DNA from: Ophioceras dolichostomum | Taxonomy: Eukaryota > Ascomycota > Sordariomycetes > Magnaporthales > Ophioceraceae | NCBI GenBank assembly: GCA_003049485.1 | Contig: PYST01000478.1 | Location: forward strand, 1-24,110 | Reading direction: 5' to 3' | Length of the DNA: 24,110 nt | In this document: positions 9,862 through 19,740 of the stretch, one piece after another | Numbering within the stretch: the stretch's first letter is position 1 | Layout: each line of letters begins with the position of its first letter | Notes under the pieces: model-generated | What the model was told of the DNA's origin: nothing | Databases searched by the model: none | The model's input: only the letters and a program-made list of their open reading frames with translations | Program-made: the position numbers and the translations under genes

Positions 9862-10045
9862 ACGCTGGTAACGCTGGTTAACGCTGGTAGCTCTGGCAGG
9901 ACGAATGGTGGTGACGCTGGGGTGCAATGCTGCAAGCTCTTTGCAGCGCATTGCATTTTTGTTGCAGGGTATTGCTGCACTCTTCGGCGCATTCTTGCAG
10001 GCATTTGCAGTTTTACGCTGGGCTCTTACAGTTGACTCTGGCAGG
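9862..10045. repeat. Local block of short repeated motifs
   Basis: ACGCTGG occurs five times (9862, 9871, 9881, 9914 and 10015), the first three as a tandem of about 10 bp. TTGCAG occurs four times (9941, 9962, 9995 and 10005). The 10-mer CTCTGGCAGG occurs twice (9891-9900 and 10036-10045). The block looks like a partly decayed local amplification and is not part of an identified gene. Confidence 0.7.
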
Positions 10046-10613
10046 CTCTCGCGGGCTGCTCTCGCTAGCGGCACCCGTTGGCGGGGTCCGCCAGAACGAT
10101 GTTGCGATGTTACGACCCAAATCGGGCTTGCGTGTGGCTGCAAGGCCCGGACTTTTTCTGACAGATAAAGAAAGTGAACTGGGGTGGGACCTGCATGTGG
10201 TGTGTGTGGGCAATCTCCAAATGGATGGCTGACAGCATCTCCAAGTGCATCCCTTCGCAACCGCACACATTTTCTTGCCGATTCCTTCCGCGCTTACGAC
10301 AGGCGCCTAAATTTGGTGGTGCGAAGCGCTTAGGAGAGACCCATAGTCTGTGCATGCCAGAAACACCGGAAACAAGCTACGGAGCTCCATATTCTCTTAG
10401 GGCTTCTCCTGGCGTCAAATCGCCGGCGCGTGCCTGCATGCCCTGCACGGCGCCTAAAACATATGATGGAAAGGCGGGGTCACGTGGACGAGCCGCGGCC
10501 AATGGGGACACATACCAGGCACGCCCCTGAGATCGGCTGCAGATCTTCTGAGACAGGAGAGCAGGACATTTGGGTGTGCTGGGCCTGCTGGCGTGCATAA
10601 GGGGTCGTCGAGA

Positions 10614-10631
10614 GGTGTGTGTGTGTGTGTG
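10614..10631. repeat. GT dinucleotide microsatellite
   Basis: A run of about nine GT units in the gene-free spacer, followed by a broken continuation GAATGTGTGCG. Confidence 0.9.
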
Positions 10632-10994
10632 AATGTGTGCGATCCCTGACATGTATGGGCGTGTCCCACCCGCCTCAACTGCCGTCGAAGGCCCGGAATT
10701 GCGGGATGTGATGAGGGAAGGCCGACCATCTCGGTTCTGCGATTCCCAAACGAACCCACTGTGAGTGAGGCAGAAGGCAAGGCGCAAAAATGCGGCCGGG
10801 CGGAGGAGACGGTCATGCGGAGGCAAGCGAGCGGCCGAAGAAGGTCAGAAGGAAAGGGCAGAGTGAGCAAGCACGGGAGCACACAGACAAGACGGAATGA
10901 CCAGTCGGTCGCCAACACAGCCCAGCCCATCAGCCTAACCCGCCAAGCGAGCAGACAGTCAAATTTCAAAGTTCCCAAACCGCAAAGGAGCCGC

Positions 10995-10997
<3 letters not shown>

Positions 10998-11038
<41 letters not shown>
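10998..11038. repeat. AC dinucleotide microsatellite
   Basis: A perfect AC run of about 20 units (41 bases). It alternates purine and pyrimidine throughout, so it is both a length-variable marker and a possible Z-DNA tract. Confidence 0.95.
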
Positions 11039-11040
<2 letters not shown>

Positions 11041-11328
11041 CATCGTCCCATGCTCTGGGTGCGTAGCACAACTTACAAATCTGCAACTCTCCCGCCGCGC
11101 CTCGTGGAGAGTACCTAGCTAGCGACCATGCAAATAGACGTTTCGGAATACAAATCTTAGATGGGTTGCTTGCTTCCCCACCATCTTAATCTCATCCCTT
11201 GCGTTTTACTCCCCTTCCCCATCTTCCTTCAAATCTTCCACTTCGTTCCTGGAAACGCGGGGTGGTTCCCTCTAGAGAAGTTGGAGGAGCAGAAGGAGCA
11301 GCAGAGAATTAAAAAAAAAAAAAAGGGG

Positions 11329-11457
11329 NNNNNNNNNNNNNNNNNNNNNNNNNNNNNNNNNNNNNNNNNNNNNNNNNNNNNNNNNNNNNNNNNNNNNNNN
11401 NNNNNNNNNNNNNNNNNNNNNNNNNNNNNNNNNNNNNNNNNNNNNNNNNNNNNNNNN
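11329..11457. other. Assembly gap (129 Ns)
   Basis: A run of 129 N characters. The left edge is an A14G4 homopolymer pair (11311-11328), which probably stalled sequencing or assembly. The true length and content are unknown, and frames that cross it should be ignored. Confidence 0.98.
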
Positions 11458-12349
11458 CTTCGGACGCGCCGTGATTTTGGACGCGGCGCCAAAGGAAGCG
11501 CCGACGACGTCGTCTCGGGCTCCTAATCAAACATGTATGCATGCATGTGTGCATGTGTATGCTGCACCTCCTTCTCTGTGGGATGCGTGCGATCTTCACA
11601 CTCGACCAACTCAATTTCCTCCTACCCCTACTGTTCTCCCCTCAAACAAATGTGTTTGCAATCGACGCCGCCGGATTACCCCGAGGCGTTTCCATGGGCG
11701 ACAGTGAAGGCGAAACGATGATCGTCGGCGGCCGCATTGCGTAGACCCGACCGAAACCAGGAAGCAGGGCGAATCGGAGAGTCCGCTACGTTTGCATGAA
11801 TAAAAAAGACAGTTCTTCTGGTTCATGACGACCTGTCTGTCTGGTTGGTATCTCGTGAACAAATTGCCCTCCCGCCAATGAATCGCCCTATATTTTTTTG
11901 TCTTTTTCTCTTTTCCTTCGGTTTTTCTCCGCATCTTCCAAGGCAAAAATGCAGGCCTGTCTGTCCTCCCTTAACATCTGCCTGGAAATAGCCTCTGATT
12001 CCATCAATCCCTTGACTTTTGTTCCCACGCGCTCTAGAGCAAAGCGTAAAAAGGTGATAAAAGTAGAAAAAAACAAGGCCCTAATAAAGGAACATCGTCC
12101 TTCTGCACCATCTTCGCAGCGATGCAGGCCTCCCGTGAAATCCACCCCTCGCTCGCAAAAGGGAAACAATCCATCATCCCATTCACCTCCGCGTCATACA
12201 CCTCGTCGTAGGAAGGGGGCTACATCGAAGGAAGAGGAGTAACAAGGAGTTCGCAAGGAGTCACAAAGTGCGGCTCCGTGCCTTCGGGTAGGTACAACGT
12301 AGTACCCTAGGAGCAGGAGTGCACAACGGTCGAGCCGCCCAATCAATCA
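11458..12349. other. Spacer between the gap and DBP5
   Basis: About 0.9 kb containing the DBP5 3' UTR and no recognisable gene. It includes a 32-base alternating purine-pyrimidine tract (11531-11562) and a GGGTA...TACCC inverted motif near 12286-12306. An open frame at 11898-12242 on plus starts with TTG, is Lys/Arg/Ser-rich and has no domain. The sequence just right of the gap (11458-11525) is GC-rich and could be the edge of something hidden in the gap. Confidence 0.45.
11531..11562. repeat. Alternating purine-pyrimidine tract with TGCATG repeats
   Basis: All 32 bases alternate purine and pyrimidine, with ATGCATGCAT at the core and further TGCATG and TGTATG units. This is a candidate for left-handed DNA or a decayed microsatellite. 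Confidence 0.75.
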
Positions 12350-14108
12350 TCAGGACGTCTTCGCAGCGGGCGCATAATCGGGCTTGGCACGGCTCGACTT
12401 GATGACCTCCTGGACCTTCTTTTCTGTGTCGTCCCAGTCGTCTGGGCTGAGCTGGATGAGGTCGATTCCGTAGAACCTGGCGATGTCCGAAAGCGCGTCG
12501 TAGGTCTTCTTGTCGCACACGAAGCTGATACTCACGCCGACGCGACCAAATCTGCCCGTGCGTCCGATCCGGTGCAGGTACGTCTCGCGATCCGGCACCG
12601 TGTCGCCGGCCCCCTTCATTGGGATGTCGTAGTTGATGACCATGGATACGCTGGACACGTCGATGCCACGCGCCAGGACGTTGGTGGTAATCAGCACCTT
12701 GGACTTGCCGGATCGGAAATCGTCCAGCAGCTGATCGCGTGCGGCACCCTCGAAGGCGCCGTGGAGGGCAGTGACCTTGTGTCCATCCGCCTCCATGCGC
12801 TTCTGAATCTCGTTCGCGCTCTCACGAGTCTGCAAGCGGCCGGCCTTGTCAGCATGCTGGCTCATGGACATGATCCGCCGGAGCCACTCCTAACCACTAA
12901 CGACGGGGTGCTGGGACAATTGTCCCTTTTTTATGGGACATACCTTCACAAAAATGACCGAAGAGCCGATGGTCATCAGGCCGTACAGCTTGCACAGAAT
13001 CTCGTACTTATCCTGGACCGAGGGGCAATCCATGTACATCTGGGAGATGCCCCGGACGGTGAGCTCCTGTTGGCGCAGCCGCATCTGGTTGGCCCTTGGC
13101 GCAAACTTCTCCGCGTAGCTCTTAACATGGTCGGGGAAGGTGGCCGAGAAGAGCAGGGTCTGGATCGTCCTGGGCAGCATGCTAGAGAGGGGTAGGTGCA
13201 ACGAAGCAGGTAGGTCAGTGGATGATCATCTCTCAAACCCTCACCCCGCTGCCAGTGTATGAAAGATGAATGCTGTCAGCTGGAGAGGGGAGATACGTAC
13301 TTCTTCACGCGGACGCACTGCTCTCCAAGGCCTTGCTGGTCGAGCATGTTGTCCGCCTCATCAACGACAAGCACCTTAAGCTGCGATACATCGAACTGGC
13401 GACGCCTAATCAAGTCCATGACCGTGCCGGGTGTGCCGACGACGACGTTGGCGCGAACGCCAGTATCTCGCGGGACGTTGCCGGGAATAGCGGCTTCAAC
13501 GTTGAGATTGGTACAGAACTGGCCGATGGACTTGATGACGTTCTGGATCTGGCGGGCAAGCTCTCGGCTGGGGGCAAGGCACAGGGCCTGTGGTTGGTGC
13601 GGCAACTTGAGATCGACTCGCGAGAGGACAGTGACCACGAACGCGCCCGTCTTGCCGGTTCCGGACTGTGACTGCGCAATCATGTTGCGCGGGGGGTTGC
13701 TCAGCATCAGGGGCAGCGCTCGGGCCTGGATCTTCGACGGCTTCTTGAAGTTCAACGCCAGCAGTCCGTTGATGATATCCTCGGACCTGCGCGGGGCGTG
13801 ATGAGGTGTTAGCGGGAGGCATAGAGCATAGATGAAAACATGCAGGAAGCGAACGCGATGAGAAATGTGCGGGAAACTTCATACAAGCCGAGCTCCGAGA
13901 AGTTGCTGATTGACGACAGTGGACTGTCGGTGTCCTGGTCGCCAAGCTGCACCTCGACATCGTACGTAGATTCCAACAGACCACTACTATTCGCGCCTTC
14001 AGCAGCTCCATCGGACTTGGGGACTTCGAGGGTGGTCTCCGAGGCGGGGGCAGTCGGAGCCGCGGCCTTCTCGTCCGGCTTAGAGATTCTGCTCGCGAGG
14101 TCCGCCAT
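12350..14108 (-). CDS. DBP5: DEAD-box ATP-dependent RNA helicase Dbp5 (mRNA export)
   Basis: Four exons, 14108-13885, 13786-13301, 13181-12944 and 12829-12350, give 475 residues; yeast Dbp5 has about 480. All junctions keep frame and two introns show CTAAC or CTGAC branch sites. Motifs in order: Q motif (Phe88, Gln95), motif I SQSGTGKT (114-121), PSRELARQ (147-154), GTPGTV (192-197), DEAD (217-220), SAT (249-251), then VIFVKTRES, TNVLARGID and HRIGRTGRFG in the second RecA lobe. The Asp/Glu/Ser-rich leader with LESTYDVEVQL is typical of the Dbp5 subfamily and separates it from eIF4A and Fal1. Dbp5 acts at the cytoplasmic face of the nuclear pore. Activated by Gle1 with inositol hexakisphosphate, it strips export factors from mRNPs. 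The start is the ATG giving MADLASRI, not the GTG seven codons upstream. It is head to head with BZZ1. Confidence 0.96.
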
Positions 14109-15177
14109 GTCTTCGTGCGCGGGCTGCACAGTGGAGGTCTTATTTTTGAGGAAGGTAGGAAGGCGGGAAGGTAGAAGCGGCCAACGCGAGAGGTGACGGC
14201 GGGGCAGCCAGATGCAATGCGTAGCTTATGAAGAAGTCTCCCGGTTGCTGAAAAACCGAGCAGGCGGGAGTAATTTGCGGCAGGGCAGATTGAAGAGAGG
14301 CGCGCGAAACCTGGAAGAGCAGAAATTGAGAAATGGCAGCTCCGTTGCCTGTTGTTTGCCCCTCCCTCTTTTTTGTTCGAGCTGTTTTCTTTCAGAAGCT
14401 TCGACCTGCCTGCCTGATCGACAATCAGCGATAAGGTTGCCAAAATGGTCCGTGCCAAACAGCCTGGCCGACACTACTGTGTAATGGGACGCGGGGGAGG
14501 GGCATTTGCAGCCTCATATTTGAGGCCATAACGTCTAAGCACACTTTAATTCGAGGACCCCCAGTGGCTTGGATCCCGGGCGTGTGACGCTGGTGCTGGA
14601 AAGTTCCAGCCAGGAACAAACGGGTCCGATATCTTGCGAACGGAGCCTGAAAGCATGCATATTCAGAATATTCAGAACTTCCTCACCAACAGCTGTTTAA
14701 CACGAAAGACAAACTGGGGGCTCATTGTGATGCCCCTTTTTCTTTGCTCTCACAGAACCTGGTGTTACCAGGTCTATCTGCGCAAATAACTCGGAGTTGC
14801 TTTTTAGCGAGGCCTCTCTCAGCTCAGTAACCTTTGCGCCGGTATTCCGTCCCTCGTCTCTCAGGTCCCCAGCTTATGCATGAGGCTATGCAGCCGTAGG
14901 GGTCCACCACCTGCTCGATCCAGACACAGTCTTTTTGCCAGCCTTGGCGATTGGAGGGGTCACTGCTGAACAACCACTTCATATTCCCTCCGGCCATACC
15001 CTTCGCCTGGGTCGAACTCTTTCCCCGACTGGCGCAACTGCTCGAAACCTTCGTTGACATTACTCGCATTTTCTTCTTCGACCGGCTTTTGGACTCGATG
15101 CTTGGATATTTGAGGTCCTCCGCCGGCGCAGTTGCGTAATCGCAGTCTAATCAGTCCGACGACCTCCCCCCCCGAAA
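14109..15177. promoter_or_regulatory. Shared promoter region between divergent DBP5 and BZZ1
   Basis: About 1.07 kb separates the two start codons and holds no recognisable gene. A tandem TATTCAGAA pair (14660-14677) followed by CTTCC includes a GAATATTC core resembling part of a heat-shock element. A 17-bp interrupted palindrome ACCTGG-N5-CCAGGT lies at 14757-14773. The DBP5-proximal part (14110-14470) is probably its leader and core promoter. Confidence 0.45.
14757..14773. promoter_or_regulatory. Interrupted palindrome ACCTGG-N5-CCAGGT
   Basis: Perfect 6-bp arms around TGTTA, about 400 bp from the BZZ1 start and 650 bp from the DBP5 start. The symmetry suits a dimeric regulator, but I cannot name one. 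Confidence 0.35.
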
Positions 15178-17778
15178 ATGGCTGCGGCTGACGTTGCGCC
15201 GACCTTCGGCGCGGAACTCAAGGTTCGACTCTCTCCTCCTATCCCTCCTTCCGCAAGGCGCTTCCTGCGGCCTACAACGGCACTGCCAGTCTCGCCGATT
15301 GGGACATTGCTTTGTTAACTATTCTGTGCAGGATGGCTTCAAACCAGCCAGCGCCTGGGTTGCCGGCGGCATCTCGTGGCTTGATGACCTTCAGCAGTTC
15401 TACCGGGAGAGGAGCGCGATAGAAAAGGAATACAGCACAAAATTAAACGCGCTCGCCAAGAAGTACTTCGAGAAGAAAGCCAAGAAGGCTTCAAGCCTGA
15501 GTGTCGGCGATACTCCCGCGATGACACCCGGATCACTTGAAAGGTATGCGCTGCCATGTCGTTTCCTGTTCCTTCCCCTGTAAACTCTTCGCTCCCTTAT
15601 GCACCCTGCCATTGGTTATACTATGTGATCCCCCTACATCCGTGGCTCCTCTCTGAGACATCCGCTAATAAGAAAGGTCTGTAGTGCCTCTGTAACGACC
15701 TGGACAACCCAGTTGAACACCGTCGAAGCCCGCGCCGAGGAACACAACCGCTATGCGAACGACCTGATCAACCAAGTGGCCACTCCGATGCAAGCCGCCG
15801 CGACGAAGTTCGAAGAGCTACGCAAAAGGCACGGCGACTACGCCGAAAAGCTCGAAAAGGAGAGGGACGGGACCTACGCCGAGCTGCGAAAGGTCAAGGG
15901 GAAATACGACGCCGTGTGCCAGGAGGTCGAGAGCAGGCGGAAGAAGTCCGATTCAGCCTTCGATAAGGCCAAGGCCCAGAGCGCATACCAACAGCAGATC
16001 CTGGAAATGAACAACCTCAAGAACACGTACCTGATTGCCATAAACGTTACGAACAAGCAAAAGGAGAAGTACTACCACGAGTACGTACCGGAGGTCATGG
16101 ACAGCCTGCAGGACCTGGCGGAGTTCCGCACGCTCAAGCTGAACGCCTTATGGACACTGGCTTCGCAGCTCGAGGCCTCCTTGCTGAAGAACAGCAATGA
16201 CCTCATAGACCACCAGACGCAGGAGATTTCACGAAACCAACCGCACCTCGATTCGATGATGTACATACGCCACAACATAGGATCGTGGCAGGAGCCAGCA
16301 GACAAAGCATTCGAGCCGAGTCCTGTGTGGCACGACGATGACACGATGGTGACAGACGAGCCGGCAAAGGTATACCTGCGCAACGTTCTGAACAAGTCCA
16401 AGAGCCAGCTGGGAGAGCTGCGTCGAGAAGTCGACAAGAAGCGGCGCGAAGTCGAGGGGGTCAAGAGGATCAAGCAGCGAATCAGGGAAGGCAAAGAGCA
16501 GAGAGACGAGGTGTCCGTTGTCGGCCAGATCTTCGCCATGCAGGAGGACCTCCATCAGGTCGACCACAAGCGGCTGACAGCTGAAGTTGAGACATCGACT
16601 ATCACGGCAGCCGTCGGGGACGTGACCTTGGGTGCCAAGAACCATAACTTCAAATCGCAAACCTTCAAGATCCCCACAAACTGCGACCTCTGTGGCGAGA
16701 GGATATGGGGTCTCTCGGCCAAGGGGTTCGACTGCAGGGACTGCGGCTACACGTGCCACAGCAAGTGTGAGATGAAGGTCCCCGCCGAGTGTCCCGGGGA
16801 GCAATCCAAGGAGGAGCGCAAGAAGTTGAAGCAGGAGCGGCAGGAGGCCGCGAATGCACTGCTAAAGCCCAAGACCGGCCCGCCAGACCATGTCGCCGAG
16901 CTCCCTGCGTTGAGTCGCACGAACACAATGAACTCGCTGAGTTCGGGCTATGCGGCCAGTGCGAACAGGTCGATATCAGGCGCCAGATCCCCCGTCGAAG
17001 AAGGACCTCCTGAGCTCCCCGCGACCACGGCACCAGCACCAAAACCTGCACTGGCGAGCACCGCCAACACCTTGCGTAAGAACCGGGTGATCGCGCCGCC
17101 GCCAGCAGCGTACATAAGTGAACTGCCGGGCAGCGCGCCCACGAACGGCTCCGGGAACAAACCGGCAGAACAACAGAAGGGCAAGATGGTCTATGGCTTC
17201 GAGGCCGGAGGGGAAGGGGAGCTCACGGTGCCGGAAGGCCGAGATGTTGTCGTGCTCGAACCTGACTGTAAGCATACAAAGACATTTGCCCTCAAACCAA
17301 CCAACCCCAACCATTTTCTTGCAAAGAATCATTGATAACACCACATTCTGACATCCTCTTTTCCCCATCCTACGTAGCTGGATCTGGGTGGGTCAAGGTA
17401 CGGGCCGGATACAAAGAAGGCCTCGTTCCGGCATCGTACGTCGAGATCGCCCCGTCAGCACCAGCCCCAATCGCGCCTCAGAACACAGGCCAGTCGGGCC
17501 GGCCGCCGTCGACCTATTCCAACAGCGGGTCGTCGATCGGCACGGCGGCACCGGCGGTGAAGAAGAAGGGGCCTGCGGTGGCCCCGAGGAGAGGGGCGAA
17601 GAAGCTCAAATACGTCGAGGTCCTCTACGAGTACACGGCGCAGAGCGACGCCGAGCACAGCATCGTCGAGGGCGAGCGGCTTGTGTTGATCAAGGAAGAT
17701 CCCGGAGACGGCTGGGCCGAGGTTGAGAAAGGGGGTCTCACCAAGAGCGTACCAGCCAGCTACGTCCAACTCGTTTGA
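15178..17778 (+). CDS. BZZ1: Bzz1-like F-BAR, C1 and double-SH3 protein (actin assembly at endocytic sites)
   Basis: Four exons, 15178-15222, 15332-15543, 15685-17267 and 17378-17778, give 746 residues. Every junction stays in frame; the third rebuilds an SH3 core, EPDSGSGWVKVRAGY. Domains in order: F-BAR with long coiled coils (about 8-290, starting FGAELKDGFKPASAWVAGGI); a basic helical segment; a C1 zinc finger (406-455, His406 then paired Cys spacing CDLC, CRDC, HSKC and AEC); a Ser/Pro-rich linker; SH3-1 (about 586-637, ending EGLVPASYVEI); SH3-2 (about 689-746, LKYVEVLYEY to VPASYVQLV). This order is that of fungal Bzz1. Bzz1 bends the plasma membrane and recruits Las17/WASP and type I myosins to trigger Arp2/3-dependent actin polymerisation in cortical patches. 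The first exon codes only 15 residues. Confidence in identity is high; the first donor (GTTCGA) is the least canonical splice site. Confidence 0.95.
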
Positions 17779-18580
17779 AACCTTGCTCAAATCTGCCTCC
17801 TCCCTCCCTATCCCTCTATTCCCTCCCTTTAGATTCCCTCCTCCCCTTATATGTTTTGCCGCGTGGCTTCCCTCCCCCTTGTACCCTCTCCCTCAATGTC
17901 CTTTTCCCTACAACCGCTAGTATACTCTCCCCCTCCCTGTCTTGGGTGTCTCATGTGATGCATTTTCATGGCGTTGGCTTGCAGAGAAGATGTCTTATGT
18001 AGATGATGACAGGATGTGTGGGTATTGGGAAGCAAGCACACAAACGTCGGCCGGCTTCCCTCTCCCATTAAACAAACCTCAAACCTGGAATAGGGCAAAA
18101 GATGATCGGACCAATTTTCTTGCCACCAAACCGTTTTGGCTGTTGGACTACCTCGCAGGCCGTTTAAATCGTTATCATACTATGATCGAATTCACCCACG
18201 CCAACACGCATTAGACCCGGCTCGGGTAATGAAGCTGCCCAAACAGCTTGCATGACCTGGATTTGGAAAAGAATGGAAATATGATGATGTGCGGTCTTGC
18301 TACAAAGTTCTGTTGTTCCATTGGCAGAGAAGGTTTCTGCTGGCACTTTGTTTCATCGTCGGCCCATCAGCACACACGATTCAGCTAGAAATTTTCCTGG
18401 ACCGAACTCGACCGAGCTGTCTGCGAGTCTGCCAACGGCCATCGTCAACGGTCGGTTGTTCTACATACCTGCCCTGCACATCAACATCGTTGAACCTTGG
18501 ACCCCTGGTGACGGAACGGAAGTCTGTGGGTAGGGGAGAGGAGTGACGGGAGGATGGAGGACGTGAATCTCCGATGCGAG

Positions 18581-18639
18581 AAATCCCCACATAAAATCCC
18601 CACCGTCCAATGCATGCCTTGGCATGACGTGGGGATTTT
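18581..18639. promoter_or_regulatory. Nested inverted repeat with three Cre1/CreA-like sites
   Basis: AAAATCCCCAC at 18593-18603 pairs perfectly with GTGGGGATTTT at 18629-18639. Inside lies a second hairpin, CATGCC-TT-GGCATG (18613-18626). Another AAATCCCCAC copy sits just upstream at 18581-18590. GTGGGG fits the Cre1/CreA consensus SYGGRG, so three sites, two on one strand and one opposed, lie in about 60 bp. It is about 1.5 kb before GEL1 and 0.8 kb after BZZ1. It could be a regulatory cluster or a structured transcript; binding is inference. Confidence 0.55.
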
Positions 18640-19740
18640 CCCAGCTGCAACCCAGCTTGGCCAGCAGAGGAGAACGAAATTAGGGGCGCCGTATCCCATT
18701 TCCCGCCATCCTGAATCAAGACCGCGATGCTCGGGCGGCAGTGGTAGAGACGGCCAAATAGGCCTGAGGGCAAAAACAGGATTTAGTTGGAGTCCGCCAA
18801 CAACTTTCCCCCGAAAAAAAGGTCAAACCAACACGATCTTCTATGCATCTCAAATCCCTTTCCGCAGCAAAAACACCGACATTCTGATCAGCAGATTGGT
18901 TTGCCGGGTGAGAACAAATTGGAGAGATCCTGTGGCTGAAACGGCTCGAGAGGAAAGTTTCCCCATGTTAGAACATTGTCGATTGGCGTGCCGGCTTGTT
19001 AGAACTAGTCCGCCAAGCGGCGAGTCTCTCCAATCTCTCTGGCCGTCTCCTGTCGGTCGGTCGGTCGGTGCGTTTTTGCGTCAAAATCCTCTCTGAGGAT
19101 GGCTGTGCACTTGGCACCAAGAATTGAAAAGAGAGATGAAAATTGCCAACTGACACCAACGGACGGACAAGAGGCCGGACTCCTTGCCCCGGACTCTTGA
19201 CGATAATGACACGAGGCCACTGCCCAGGAGCCCAGCTTTCAGAAGGCTCAAACGGACCCCAAAAGAGGTATCGAGGAAATCTAGGCGATGGGGGGGCGGA
19301 AGGCGATGTCGTCTTTCTGAATATGTACATTGCCTCGCGATGCTCATGTCAGGGGCAATTGGCTAGCAGGGCAGAGCCAATCGTGTGTTGCCCTTTCAGT
19401 CTTCAACGCTGGGCTGGCGAGATTAATTCCCCAGTGAGGCGAGTGTTGCGCGCAGGTTGGGATGGCAGCAGCACCTCAGGCATGAGAGGGGCTGGATCTG
19501 GGGGGCGGGTGTACCTCGGACGCGCAGGAAAAACCGCCCGGCGCCGTTGTACCGCTTTGCTCCTCCTGTCGCTCCCGCCCCTTCCAAGCATCACCGTCGT
19601 TAGGGGGGGCTTGGTGGCAGTCTTGGTCGTTCTTGGAAGGTGTCGACGACCCACTAACGGGTCTATCATGATACTGAACCGTGCATACTGTGTGGCCCAG
19701 CATTGGGTCAATACGAGTTTGTAGTACAGGATCAGCTGTC

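Larger units (their letters stand above)
9201..11328. other. Gene-poor spacer left of the assembly gap
   Basis: About 2.1 kb without a recognisable gene. The longest frame touching it (9650-8823 minus, 275 codons from a true ATG) translates to low-complexity His/Pro/Ser/Gln sequence from microsatellites and has no domain. The stretch holds GATG repeats near 9240-9260, a repeat block at 9862-10045, a GT run at 10614-10631 and an AC run at 10998-11038. I find no tRNA cloverleaf. An unannotated non-coding transcript cannot be excluded. Confidence 0.5.

Noticed and set aside
11898..12242. 114-codon basic open frame on the plus strand
   Set aside because: TTG start, Lys/Arg/Ser bias and no family match; lies in the 3' region of DBP5.
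14109..14129. GTG-initiated seven-codon extension of DBP5
   Set aside because: The ATG at 14108 gives the MADLASRI start expected for the family; a GTG start is not needed in a nuclear gene.
18381..18773. 130-codon minus-strand open frame after BZZ1
   Set aside because: No domain; overlaps the inverted-repeat element and several equal-quality frames.
19143..19724. 193-codon plus-strand open frame before GEL1
   Set aside because: Begins at TTG, has no recognisable domain and lies in promoter-like sequence.
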